From an uncultured Thalassovita sp. (GTDB lineage: Bacteria; Bacteroidota; Bacteroidia; Cytophagales; Flammeovirgaceae): 33,223 bases of DNA. Position numbers and translations under genes: made by a program. Numbering within the stretch: the first letter of the stretch is position 1; each line of letters begins with the position of its first letter. Positions 18,223 to 27,896 of the stretch are shown in pieces. The notes beneath the pieces were generated by a model. It made no database searches, had not been told where the DNA came from, and was given only the letters and a program-made list of their open reading frames with translations. The DNA lies in assembly GCA_937129345.1 (NCBI GenBank), contig CAKZMZ010000141.1:1-33223 (forward strand). Direction: 5' to 3'.

Positions 18223-19131
18223 TTGAGCACCTATTCAATTAGAGATTTGGAGCACTTAACAGGTATCAAGGCCCATACCATTAGGATATGGGAGCAGAGA
18301 TACCATATCATTAAGCCCAAGCGTACAGACACCAACATCAGATATTACGATTCTGATGATTTGAAGCTTATGCTCAATATATCCTTGCTCAATAATAATG
18401 GATATAAAATATCTAAGATTGCGAAGATGAGCAAAGAAGAACTTTATGAAAAAGTGCTTCAAACAATCAATAAAAACAATAATTATTCTGACCAAATAAG
18501 CGGTTTAACGGTAGCGATGATTGACCTCAACGAGGAACAGTTCGAAAAAATCATGGCGACCAATATATTGCAATTAGGATTTGAAAATACAATGCTTAAT
18601 ATTGTTTTTCCTTTCCTTACCAGAATTGGTTTCTTGTGGCAAATAGATTCTATTAATCCGGCACAAGAGCACTTTATTACCAACCTTATTAGACAAAAAT
18701 TAATTGTTGCTATTGATGGGCAATACAATAATTACCAAAACCCTAATAAGAAAAAATATATGTTGTTCTTGCCAGATGGTGAGCTACACGAGATAAGCTT
18801 ATTGTTTTCTGCTTATCTAATAAAAGCAAGGGGTAACCATATCATTTATTTGGGTCAAAGTATGCCAATTGAAGATGTGGCTGAAGCTTACAAGATACAC
18901 AAGCCTGACTACTTGCTTACCATCATCACCTCTGTGCCTGAAGCAGAATACATACAAGCCTATGTTGATACATTGGGAGAGACTTTTGATGAATCAGAGG
19001 TATTGTTATCGGGTTATCAAGTTGTTGGTCAGGATTTGGCCACTTCAGAGAATGTACATATCATAACTCACTTTAAATATCTGATTGAGTTTGTTGATAA
19101 CAACACAGTAGCAGTAGAAAAAAACTATTGA
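18223..19131 (+). CDS. MerR family transcriptional regulator with cobalamin (B12)-binding domain, CarH/LitR-like
   Basis: 302 aa, TTG start; MerR HTH 'YSIRDLEHLTGIKAHTIRIWEQRYHIIKPKRTDTNIRYYDSDDL'; W-x9-EH motif 'WQIDSINPAQEH'; B12-binding-like 'LFLPDGELHEISLLFSAYLIKARGNHIIYLGQSMP'. Confidence 0.9.
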   Translation: MSTYSIRDLEHLTGIKAHTIRIWEQRYHIIKPKRTDTNIRYYDSDDLKLMLNISLLNNNGYKISKIAKMSKEELYEKVLQTINKNNNYSDQISGLTVAMIDLNEEQFEKIMATNILQLGFENTMLNIVFPFLTRIGFLWQIDSINPAQEHFITNLIRQKLIVAIDGQYNNYQNPNKKKYMLFLPDGELHEISLLFSAYLIKARGNHIIYLGQSMPIEDVAEAYKIHKPDYLLTIITSVPEAEYIQAYVDTLGETFDESEVLLSGYQVVGQDLATSENVHIITHFKYLIEFVDNNTVAVEKNY

Positions 19132-19147
19132 TTGGTTTATAGATAAC

Positions 19148-19193
19148 AAAAAAAGCAAGGGCTGGATTGAGAAATTCAGCCCTTGCTTTTTTG
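19148..19193 (+). terminator. Rho-independent terminator, possibly bidirectional
   Basis: AAAAAAGCAAGGGCTG...TTCAGCCCTTGCTTTTTTG between the + MerR gene and the - rseP gene. Confidence 0.8.
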
Positions 19194-19206
19194 TGCTACG
19201 TATTTT

Positions 19207-20529
19207 TTACGGTTGGAACAATTTGTAAATATCATTACCAAAGGCAAAGACCATAAGGCAAAGCAGCAATACCATTCCTACTTTTTGAGAGGCTTCTAAA
19301 AAACTATCAGAAGGTGGCCTGCCAGAAACTATCTCATAGGTTAAAAATACAACGTGACCGCCGTCTAACGCAGGTATGGGCAGTAAATTCATAAAGGCCA
19401 ATACCATGGAGAGCATGCCGGTTATGGTCCAGAATTTCACCCAATCCCAAGTGCCTCCAAAAAACTTGGCAATGCCTATAGGGCCACTGAGTGACTTACT
19501 AGGTGATACTTCACCTTTAAAAATTTTATTAAAGGCTTTCAGCTGTACAATTATTACAGAAAAAGCATCAATAGTACCTCTTGGTATAGACTCTGCAAAT
19601 GTATATTCTTTGGTAGAAGGTTCTAATAATGATTTTGGGTAAAACCCGACTTTACCCTCTTCGCTAACAAAGACTTCTAGTTCTCTTTGTTCGCCATTTT
19701 TGCCTTTCACCAGCATGCTAACATCTTTACCTGCTTTATCTTGGAGCACACTTGAAAACTCATGAAAATATTCTATTTCCGTATCGTTTACTTTCAAGAT
19801 CTGATCTCCTGCCTTTAATCCACCAGAAGAAGCCGGAGAGTTGGCCATAACGCTATCCACCACGAAAGGCTCTCTAAAACCAATGAAATTTCTGTTGGCT
19901 TCGTTATCGCTGAGGCGTTCGATAAAATTGGTTGGTATCTCGATATCGAGCAACCTGCCTTCGCGTTCAACAGTGTAGTAACTTCCGCTCTCTAATAAAA
20001 AGTTAGGGTTTCTGATATCATTTGAGTTATCGAAGTCCTGCCCGTTTATTTTAACGATTTTATCCCCGTCTTTAAGCCCGATTTCCTCTCCTAGTTCATT
20101 TACGTAAATGCCATACTTGTTTACTTCTTTAATGGAATAATAAGATTCTCCCAAAAGATAGACTAAGAAAATAAATACGATAATGCCGGTTACTACATTT
20201 ACTATAATGCCACCGAGCATGACAATAAGTCGTTGCCAAGCTGGTTTTGATCTAAACTCCCAAGGTTTGGGTTCAGATTTCATTTGATCGCTATCGAGTG
20301 ACTCATCGATCATACCTGAGATTTTTACAAATCCTCCTAAGGGCAAAGCTCCTAAGGAGTATTCTGTTTCGCCCATTTTCACACCAAAAAGCTTAGGAGG
20401 AAAACCAATAGAGTATTTTTCCACGCGCATTCCAAAAACTTTTGCTGCAATGAGGTGCCCTAACTCATGCAGGCCTACTAAAATAGATAAGCCTAAGAGT
20501 AGTTGCGCTGTCATTATCAGTCCTTCCAT
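19207..20529 (-). CDS. rseP: RIP metalloprotease RseP (site-2 protease, two PDZ segments)
   Basis: 440 aa; 'GLHELGHLIAAKVFGM' (HExxH-like zinc site), PDZ-like segments, 'GPIGIAKFFGG', 'NLLPIPALDGGHVVFLTYE'. Confidence 0.94.
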   Translation of the reverse strand: MEGLIMTAQLLLGLSILVGLHELGHLIAAKVFGMRVEKYSIGFPPKLFGVKMGETEYSLGALPLGGFVKISGMIDESLDSDQMKSEPKPWEFRSKPAWQRLIVMLGGIIVNVVTGIIVFIFLVYLLGESYYSIKEVNKYGIYVNELGEEIGLKDGDKIVKINGQDFDNSNDIRNPNFLLESGSYYTVEREGRLLDIEIPTNFIERLSDNEANRNFIGFREPFVVDSVMANSPASSGGLKAGDQILKVNDTEIEYFHEFSSVLQDKAGKDVSMLVKGKNGEQRELEVFVSEEGKVGFYPKSLLEPSTKEYTFAESIPRGTIDAFSVIIVQLKAFNKIFKGEVSPSKSLSGPIGIAKFFGGTWDWVKFWTITGMLSMVLAFMNLLPIPALDGGHVVFLTYEIVSGRPPSDSFLEASQKVGMVLLLCLMVFAFGNDIYKLFQP

Positions 20530-20564
20530 GCAAGATTTTTTTATTATAAAAATTGTGTTGCTCG

Positions 20565-20582
20565 AATTGTAAATTTACAATT
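20565..20582. promoter_or_regulatory. Perfect 18-bp palindrome upstream of rseP
   Basis: AATTGTAAATTTACAATT is exactly self-reverse-complementary; in the rseP-dxr intergenic gap. Confidence 0.4.
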
Positions 20583-20638
20583 ATCTGCCCTTTTTAACAG
20601 GCATACAATGGTTTTAGTTTGTGTTTACTGCCCAACAA

Positions 20639-21793
20639 TTACAGATTTATCTCAGCTGCCTTTTTTCTTATTTTTTCATCGGTGCGTATATAATCCTCTA
20701 AAACAGGATTTTTTACGAAGTCTATGAGTTCTAGGCACTTTTCGTTAAGTTGAGCGATTTGTAGAAATTTAATTTCATCGTTGAGAAAGCGTTGCACTGC
20801 CACTTCATTAGCGGCATTTAGAGCGCATGGTAAATTTCCGCCTGCTTTTAAAGTTTCAAAGGCCAGTTTTAAATTGCTAAACGTTTCTGTATCAGGTTTT
20901 TCAAAAGTTAGGCTCGGATAGTTAGAAAAGTCGAAACGCTCAAAAGAAGTGGGGACTCTGCTCGGGTAGCCAAGGGCAAAAACAATGGGTAGTTTCATAT
21001 CGGGTAAGCCCATTTGTGCTTTAATGCTGCCATCTTCAAACTGTACCATAGAGTGTATGATAGATTGTGGGTGCACGATAACGTCTATCTGCTCAGGTTT
21101 GAGGTCGAAAAGCCACTTGGCCTCTATAACCTCTAAGCCTTTGTTCATGAGCGAGGCCGAATCTATGGTTATTTTCGCGCCCATATCCCAATTGGGATGT
21201 TTTAAAGCTTGCTCTTTGGTAGCATCTTTTAAAATTTTTTTGTCCTTGCCCCTAAAAGGCCCACCTGAGGCAGTCAATATTATTTTTTCTATCGGGTTCT
21301 GTTCCTCGCCGAGTAAGCATTGGTAAATGGCAGAATGCTCAGAGTCTACAGGATGGATATGTACTTGGTTTTCTTTTGCGAGTTGCATTACTAAATTGCC
21401 TGCTACAACCAAGGTTTCTTTGTTGGCAAGAGCAATGTCTTTCTTGGCCTTTATGGCCGCAATGGTTGGCTTTAAGCCTGCATAACCCACAAGTGCAGTT
21501 AAAACAATGTCAATTTCGGAGAGGGTGACCGCATCGTTAAGTGCTTCGTTACCTTGAGCTACTGTAATATCTTTGCCTGAGAGTCCTGATTTAAGTGTGC
21601 TGTATTTTTCTTTATTACCTATTACCACCATCTTAGGACTAAACTCCAAACTTTGCGATACAAGCAATTCTACATTGTTTTGAGCGGTTAAAACACTTAC
21701 CTCAAAAAGATGTGGATTTTCTCTGATCACATCTAGCGCTTGTGTTCCTATTGATCCGGTAGCACCTAATATGGCTACTTTCTTTTTTCTCAT
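20639..21793 (-). CDS. dxr: 1-deoxy-D-xylulose-5-phosphate reductoisomerase
   Basis: 'RKKKVAILGATGSIGTQALDVIRENP', 'ANKETLVVAGNLV', 'VDSEHSAIYQCL', 'TASGGPFRG'. Start set to the ATG at 21793 (MRKKKVAILGATGS) rather than the ORF-track start 21850, whose N-terminal extension looks non-homologous. Confidence 0.94.
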   Translation of the reverse strand: MRKKKVAILGATGSIGTQALDVIRENPHLFEVSVLTAQNNVELLVSQSLEFSPKMVVIGNKEKYSTLKSGLSGKDITVAQGNEALNDAVTLSEIDIVLTALVGYAGLKPTIAAIKAKKDIALANKETLVVAGNLVMQLAKENQVHIHPVDSEHSAIYQCLLGEEQNPIEKIILTASGGPFRGKDKKILKDATKEQALKHPNWDMGAKITIDSASLMNKGLEVIEAKWLFDLKPEQIDVIVHPQSIIHSMVQFEDGSIKAQMGLPDMKLPIVFALGYPSRVPTSFERFDFSNYPSLTFEKPDTETFSNLKLAFETLKAGGNLPCALNAANEVAVQRFLNDEIKFLQIAQLNEKCLELIDFVKNPVLEDYIRTDEKIRKKAAEINL

Positions 21794-22006
21794 AGTTGAT
21801 GGTTTCGGGTTATGCTTAACTATTGAAGCAATCGTGTTGTTTGCTAACAAATATACTGGTTAACTGTAAAAATCATTCGTTTGGACCGTTTCCATTGCTA
21901 AAATGTATAAGTATCCAAAAGTAATCACCACTATTCTTTTCTCTTAAAAATCAGATTTTATTTAATTTTAACCTGCAATTTAAACACCTTAAGCATTCAA
22001 ATTTCT

Positions 22007-22045
22007 AAGCGGCTTCTCCAAGCGGCTTCTCCAAGCGGCTTCTCC
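22007..22045. repeat. Tandem repeat, 3 x 13 bp (AAGCGGCTTCTCC)
   Basis: Three perfect consecutive copies at 22007-22019, 22020-22032, 22033-22045. Confidence 0.9.
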
Positions 22046-22332
22046 TATAAAAAAATAAATTATCGGTTGTGTTATCCTGATGCAATAAACTACTGAAAAA
22101 TTATGGTCTCTTAAACAGATTAATTCCTTGGGAATGGATTTTTTTACGGAAGAAATTTTTATATTGAGCGAATCTAAAGTAATCCATTCTTTTACTAGCA
22201 AGAAAAGCGTTTGTGAGCTTTTGAGAAGCCCATAAAGTAATAAGTTTTATGTGTTGATTTTTTAAATAACTAAGACACTTGGGTTTCTTGCATTTATTGA
22301 CCCTTTATTAAAGCTATTTTTATCCTGAAGCA

Positions 22333-25300
22333 ATGAACTTGAAAAAAATATTTTTCTTTCTAGCATTAAGTTTTGCTGCATTTGGAGCTATTGCGCAAAA
22401 AGATGCCTCCTCATTACTCAAAAAAGCAGATTCACTATGGAACGTGGGTGAACACAGCGCAGCTTTGAAAGTATACAAAAAAGCGTATAAGACGGCGCCC
22501 AAAACCGAAAAAAATGAGGCAAAATCCAAATTTGACGAAGCTTATCTTAATTACGCCAACTTACTTTTGGCGCAAGAAAGGCTTGCCCCTTCTAAATCTG
22601 ACCGAAATTTTCAAATATCTACTATTTACTACAAAAAGTATCTGAAGAGCATTTTTAAAGATAAGAATAGTAAAGCCTATCAAGATTCTTTAGCGCGCTT
22701 TCAGGAAATTATTGCAGATGCTTATTTTGCCTCAGAGCAATACCAAGCAGCAGGCAGGACCTACAAAAAAATACTCAAACAACTCAATAAAGCCGATACA
22801 GATTCTGAAATTAAGTCAGAAATTGCTCTTCAGTTGGCCCAATGCTATGTAGAATTGAAAAATTATCCGAAAGCGGGGAAAACATATGCGCAAGCTTATG
22901 GAGATATTGCCTTGAGTCATAAAGCGGAAGAACTGTATTGTAAAGGATATTATTCTGAAGCCGCTAGGCTTTTGAGTTATTTGAGAAGTGGGGCTGAGGG
23001 TGAGGATAGGGATTTGCATACAAGGCTGATAGCAAGGGCCTATTTTAAAGCAGGTAGTAACGAAAATGCGCTTTATTGGTACAAGCAGTATTTTAATGCA
23101 AACGATTCATTGAGTAAGAACACCACCATTTATATTGATCAAAATTGTGAGAGTTGCGGACAATTGCTTAAAAATGAGAGGTATTTTTTTAGCATGCTCA
23201 AAGAAAAAGGGCAATTAGATATAGACCGTTTTTATTACGCACAAGTAAAGCTCAATCTTTCAGGTAAACTGATTGAGGCAAGCCGATTGATCAACAACAC
23301 TACAATTGTTTATCAAGGTTGCGAAGAAGAAGAGCCTTGTTTGTCTTTTGAAAAGACGTACCATCTTAGCAAACTCACATCTTTAGGCATCAATACCAGT
23401 ACTTCTTCAGAATACAGTCCTATGTATTTTGAGAATGATACGCTTATTTTTGCCTCAGATAGAAACCCACAAAAAAACAAAAGAGAAGAAGTAAATGGCG
23501 AGGACAGAAGCACCTTTGATTTGTACCAACAGCGCATGAATAAAAACGATGTATTTGGTTTTCATCCGGGTGTATCGGTAGAACATGCAGATTCTGTATC
23601 GCTCCCAAGCCGTTTTTTCTCGTTTAATAGAGATGTTTACTACAATGAAGGACCTATTGCCTTTTATCCTGGCACTAAAGAAAAGTTTATTTTTACTGGG
23701 AATTATTTTACCAACAGCGATGCACTAAAAGGCAGTAAAGCTTTTGATGCAGACCGTATCAACACACTAAAACTATTTACAGCCGAGTGGTCTTCTAGTG
23801 ATTCTACTTGGAAAGTGACCCCAATCCTTTTTGAAGGTACCCATGACAATTTATTCAATAGTGAGTTGTACAGTGTAGCGCATCCCTCTTTTAATGAAGA
23901 TGGTACTACTTTATATTTTTCTTCTAATGTACCTATGCCAGGCTCAGACGATAAAAGAGGCAGTTATGGCAACTCAGATATATTTAGAAGTACATTTGAT
24001 CCGAATACAGGAAAACTCGGAACGCCCGAAAATTTAGGCAGTACAATCAACTCAGAGGGGAATGAGCTTTTTCCTTACCTGTACACTACGGACGATACCC
24101 AAGAAACAAGGCTTTATTTCTCATCAAATTTTCATGAAGAAGAGGCACAGGGGCAGCTAGATATTTACTACGCAGGGCTTTGCGATGGAATTTTTAGGGC
24201 CAGAGAAAATATGGGCGCGCCAATTAATTCTCCTAAGGACGACTTCGGGATAGTGCTCAACAAGCAAGGAACAGCAGGGTATTTATCATCAGATAGAGAA
24301 GGTAGTGACGATATTTATAAGTTTAGAGAGCTTAAAATATTGATTACCGTTTTTGATAAAGCAATTAATGAAACCGTTTCTGAAGCCAGTATAGATTTTA
24401 TTCCGGAAGTAGGGCAGTTTGATCCTGAAAGAATGCCAGAGGGAGGTACTAAGATTTACAGAAAGTTCGATTTGAACAGCAATTATAAAGTTGCCGTAGA
24501 ACCTGACAGCGAAATTTACTTTATGCCTGACCATAAGGAAATAACCACTTCAATAAATATTTTTGATGAATATGGCATCTACAGAGATACGATTTATTTG
24601 TACAGAAAGCCTAAAGTAAAAATGATCATGATGGCCAATGTAAAAAGTTGGCAGCAGGTATTTGTGGCTTTTGACAAAAATACAGGTACTCTAGGCACAG
24701 AGGATTCTATTAAAGGTACCAGCGATTTTAGCTTACTGTATGAATTTGGCTATGATAAAACCAAAGGCCAGAATTTCTTGCAAAATACAGAAGATGGTAC
24801 CTTTACCTACTTAAGTGCCCCGAAACTCTTCACTTTAAATAATTTAGAAGTTGCTGAAAAGCAGGCAGAACTCAAGCAATTTTTTGTTGGGAATAAAATT
24901 CTGGTGCCAGATTCTGTGCAATCAAACAATGTTGCCATGACAAACCCAATCGTTATCAGGAATATCCGGTATGGTTTTGATTCTGAAAAATTTTCTGAGG
25001 AGGATGCTGAAAATATAGATCCAAACATTCAATTTAGAAGAATGGCTGGAGTATTAAAGGATTACCTGCATCTCAACGCCAAAATAAGTTCGCATACGGA
25101 TGAGTGCCCTCTTGCGCCTTATGAATATAATAACATGGAACTTTCTGGTAAGAGAAATAACTCAGCTGTGGAAGGACTGCTTAAGTATTATACCGGCATG
25201 GATACCACTAGATTGGTTAAATGCAATTACGATGGGAGCTATCCTGTAGATAAGTCCCTGAAAAATTATAGTAAAAACTCTAGAGGGCAAAATTGCGCCA

Positions 25301-25464
25301 ACCAGTATAATCGAAGAACGGAGTTTAAGCTACTTTACGAGAATAGAAACAAATACATGCAAGATTGCGATTGTAAAGATGAATCTATGATTCGTGTTAG
25401 GATTCCAAAAGAAGAAAATACCTCTACAAGAACAAATGATTCTGCTACTCAGGGAGGTAGGTAA
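22333..25464 (+). CDS. OmpA family protein with TPR-like N-terminus and PD40/WD40-like beta-propeller repeats (PorE-like envelope protein)
   Basis: 1043 aa; signal peptide; N-terminal TPR-like helices; 'TTLYFSSNVPMPGSDDKRGSYGNSDIFRS' and 'AGYLSSDREGSDDIYKF' PD40 motifs; C-terminal OmpA-like 'ISSHTDE...NNMELSGKRNNSAVEGLL...NRRTEFKLL'. Confidence 0.87.
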   Translation: MNLKKIFFFLALSFAAFGAIAQKDASSLLKKADSLWNVGEHSAALKVYKKAYKTAPKTEKNEAKSKFDEAYLNYANLLLAQERLAPSKSDRNFQISTIYYKKYLKSIFKDKNSKAYQDSLARFQEIIADAYFASEQYQAAGRTYKKILKQLNKADTDSEIKSEIALQLAQCYVELKNYPKAGKTYAQAYGDIALSHKAEELYCKGYYSEAARLLSYLRSGAEGEDRDLHTRLIARAYFKAGSNENALYWYKQYFNANDSLSKNTTIYIDQNCESCGQLLKNERYFFSMLKEKGQLDIDRFYYAQVKLNLSGKLIEASRLINNTTIVYQGCEEEEPCLSFEKTYHLSKLTSLGINTSTSSEYSPMYFENDTLIFASDRNPQKNKREEVNGEDRSTFDLYQQRMNKNDVFGFHPGVSVEHADSVSLPSRFFSFNRDVYYNEGPIAFYPGTKEKFIFTGNYFTNSDALKGSKAFDADRINTLKLFTAEWSSSDSTWKVTPILFEGTHDNLFNSELYSVAHPSFNEDGTTLYFSSNVPMPGSDDKRGSYGNSDIFRSTFDPNTGKLGTPENLGSTINSEGNELFPYLYTTDDTQETRLYFSSNFHEEEAQGQLDIYYAGLCDGIFRARENMGAPINSPKDDFGIVLNKQGTAGYLSSDREGSDDIYKFRELKILITVFDKAINETVSEASIDFIPEVGQFDPERMPEGGTKIYRKFDLNSNYKVAVEPDSEIYFMPDHKEITTSINIFDEYGIYRDTIYLYRKPKVKMIMMANVKSWQQVFVAFDKNTGTLGTEDSIKGTSDFSLLYEFGYDKTKGQNFLQNTEDGTFTYLSAPKLFTLNNLEVAEKQAELKQFFVGNKILVPDSVQSNNVAMTNPIVIRNIRYGFDSEKFSEEDAENIDPNIQFRRMAGVLKDYLHLNAKISSHTDECPLAPYEYNNMELSGKRNNSAVEGLLKYYTGMDTTRLVKCNYDGSYPVDKSLKNYSKNSRGQNCANQYNRRTEFKLLYENRNKYMQDCDCKDESMIRVRIPKEENTSTRTNDSATQGGR

Positions 25465-26689
25465 GCATACTCAAACGCTCTTCAGGGAAAATCTCATTGG
25501 CCAAATCAATAATATCCTGTGCTGTAACTGCATGTATTTTATCTAGTACTTCATTTAAGGTTTCTACCCTACCGAGGTCTAGAATGCTCTTGCCCATCAT
25601 AAGCATAAAACCTAGGTTACTTTCTTCGCTCATGGCCAATTGCCCAACCAATTGTTGTTTGGCTTGGTGCAGTTGCATGCTGCCCAAAGGCGTTTCGCGG
25701 AGTTTTTTGAGTTCCTTCAATAATAGTTTTACGCAACGCTCTAAGGTCTTACGTTCAGTGGCAAAGTTTACCAAGAAGAGGCCTGTATCTTGATAAGCCG
25801 TTACCGAAGCGTCTATACCATAGACAAAACCGTATTTTTCCCTTATCCCTAGATTGAGTCGAGAGTTCATGCCCGGCCCACCTAGCAAATTAACCAATAA
25901 AAAAAAGGGGATTCTGTTAGGGTCATGTATAGAAAATGAAGTAGTACCTACAATGCAGTGCGCCTGACTTATGGGCTTATTACTTATAATTTGTCGGGGT
26001 GCAAAACTTTCAAAAGGCTTCCTTTTTCGCTTAGATTGGTAAGTGGGAATGTCAGATAAATACTTTTGAGCAATTTTTGCCACTTTGCTAAAAGGCAAAG
26101 CACTTACAGAAGAAAAAATTACCTGATCGGTGTTGAGGTTCTCCTTAATAAACTGCTGAAAATCTTCTTGTGAAAAGCTTTTTACACTTTCAGGCGTGCC
26201 TAAGATATTATAACCAAGTGAGTGGTCTTGGAATATCACCTCGTCAAACTCATCTCGTATGGCATCTGCAGGATCATCTTTGTACATAGACATCTCCTCT
26301 AAAATTACCCCGCGTTCTTTTTTTATCTCACGCTCAGGAAAAATTGAGTTAAAGGTAATATCACTGATCAACTCTACTGCCTTTTCAAAATGGTTCTCTA
26401 ACAGAGAGGCATAAAAGCAAATTTTCTCTTTGGTAGTGTACGCATTCAATTCTCCACCTACTGAATCTACCCTGCTTAAAATATGATAAGCCTTGCGTTT
26501 TTTGGTGCCTTTAAACGCCATGTGTTCCCAAAAGTGGGCAATACCTTGTTGGTGTGGTTTTTCGTCGCGACTCCCAATGTTTAGTATACAACCGCAGTGC
26601 GCAATTTTAGTATTGCTTACTTGTCGGTGTACGATTCTAATGCCATTGGGGAGGATCAATTCTTCGTATTCTTTCATTTGCTGCGCCAT
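25445..26689 (-). CDS. M16 family zinc metallopeptidase
   Basis: 414 aa; HxxEH motif in 'GIAHFWEHMAFKGTKKRKAYHILSRVDSVGGELNAYTTKE'; 'GGPGMNSRLNLGIREKYGFVYGI'. Confidence 0.92.
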   Translation of the reverse strand: MAQQMKEYEELILPNGIRIVHRQVSNTKIAHCGCILNIGSRDEKPHQQGIAHFWEHMAFKGTKKRKAYHILSRVDSVGGELNAYTTKEKICFYASLLENHFEKAVELISDITFNSIFPEREIKKERGVILEEMSMYKDDPADAIRDEFDEVIFQDHSLGYNILGTPESVKSFSQEDFQQFIKENLNTDQVIFSSVSALPFSKVAKIAQKYLSDIPTYQSKRKRKPFESFAPRQIISNKPISQAHCIVGTTSFSIHDPNRIPFFLLVNLLGGPGMNSRLNLGIREKYGFVYGIDASVTAYQDTGLFLVNFATERKTLERCVKLLLKELKKLRETPLGSMQLHQAKQQLVGQLAMSEESNLGFMLMMGKSILDLGRVETLNEVLDKIHAVTAQDIIDLANEIFPEERLSMLTYLPE

Positions 26690-26808
26690 CCACTGTCTTA
26701 ACTTCTGTATTCTTTCTCCCTATTTTCACAATTAATCTAGAGAGGTATTAAAGGGCAAGATTTTGATAATCTGCAAAGGTAACGCTTGTTGAGAAATACA
26801 AGCTATTT

Positions 26809-27807
26809 TTAGTGGGCAACATAGATAAAAGTGTTTTTGTTTGCGAAGGTATTGTTTTGAGGCCTTAGGTTTTTTACTTCTATTTCTTGTATTTCATGCA
26901 AGTGTGGAATGGCTCCAAAACCGGCTTTCCAATCGTATAGCCCTTGATTAACGCCCATGGTTTTACGCAAAGTGCTTACACCTAAACTTATTTTGTATTC
27001 GTATTTTAAATATTTTTGTAATTCAAAGATTACGAAATCTAGTGCGCCCTTTTTCCTGCCTAGCGGGGTATTGGCCAAATATTGGCAATGCGCCACCTTA
27101 TTCGGATAAAAATAAACCACTGTTCCGGCGAGTATTTTGCCATGGCTAGTTGCTGCGAATAGTTTTATGTTTTTAGGAAACCTATCTCTTAGATAACAAA
27201 TTTCTCTATAAGTATGTACTGGATAGCAATTGTGTCGCTCCCATAAATTTTTACTCAATACTTGCCAGAAATCCAACCAGTTTTCAGACTCGCCAAACTT
27301 TAGTTGAGCTTCTAGTGCTTTTTTATAGCCTCTTTTCCTTCTTTGTTGTACATTAATCAACTTTGAGTCAGGAATCACCAAATTAATTTCCTGCCTCTTT
27401 GGTTGAAGGTTAAAATAGCATGAGATATCAATTGGCATATTGAGGTTTGACTGTGAGCTTAAGAATTTAGGCAAAGGCTTAAAAATGATCTTCTCAATTT
27501 CATGGCTATTGAAAAATTCTTTGAGCGATGCTATAATTTGTGCATTTAATGCTGCATCGTTTTGATGGTTATAAAACAAGTCTCCAAAAGTGAGCCCACC
27601 ATGAGCATAAAGGCAGTAGTCCTTAATATTAGCAGGAAGAATTGCCACAAGCACATCTTCCTCAAAAAATAAAAGCGAGCTGTCTTTAAAATTATGTGCA
27701 TGGTATTCCATATAGTCCCTGTAAAACAAAAAGGGTAAGTTTTGCTCAGCAACGAAGCGGTTCCACACGAACTTAAACTCTGGACAATATGGAATGATAT
27801 TGATCAA
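26809..27807 (-). CDS. GNAT/FemAB-like N-acyltransferase family protein
   Basis: 332 aa; 'NVQQRRKRGYKKALEAQLKFGES', 'KILAGTVVYFYPNKVAHCQYLANTPLGRKKGALDFVIFELQKYL' resembles the BioF2-like GNAT fold. Confidence 0.7.
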   Translation of the reverse strand: MINIIPYCPEFKFVWNRFVAEQNLPFLFYRDYMEYHAHNFKDSSLLFFEEDVLVAILPANIKDYCLYAHGGLTFGDLFYNHQNDAALNAQIIASLKEFFNSHEIEKIIFKPLPKFLSSQSNLNMPIDISCYFNLQPKRQEINLVIPDSKLINVQQRRKRGYKKALEAQLKFGESENWLDFWQVLSKNLWERHNCYPVHTYREICYLRDRFPKNIKLFAATSHGKILAGTVVYFYPNKVAHCQYLANTPLGRKKGALDFVIFELQKYLKYEYKISLGVSTLRKTMGVNQGLYDWKAGFGAIPHLHEIQEIEVKNLRPQNNTFANKNTFIYVAH

Positions 27808-27896
27808 GGTACTTGCGCTATTTAGTTTTAAATTTGTGCTTCAAAAAAAGCCAGCAAAAAAAATTAATCGATTAAAAATCCGACATATTCAAAGAA

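Noticed and set aside
22007-22045. Possible CRISPR mini-array
   Set aside because: Units are 13 bp and directly adjacent with no spacers, and there are no cas genes in the window.
21989-22201. 70-aa reverse ORF spanning the tandem repeat
   Set aside because: Low-complexity end encoded by the 13-bp repeat, no recognisable domain, no supporting upstream signals.
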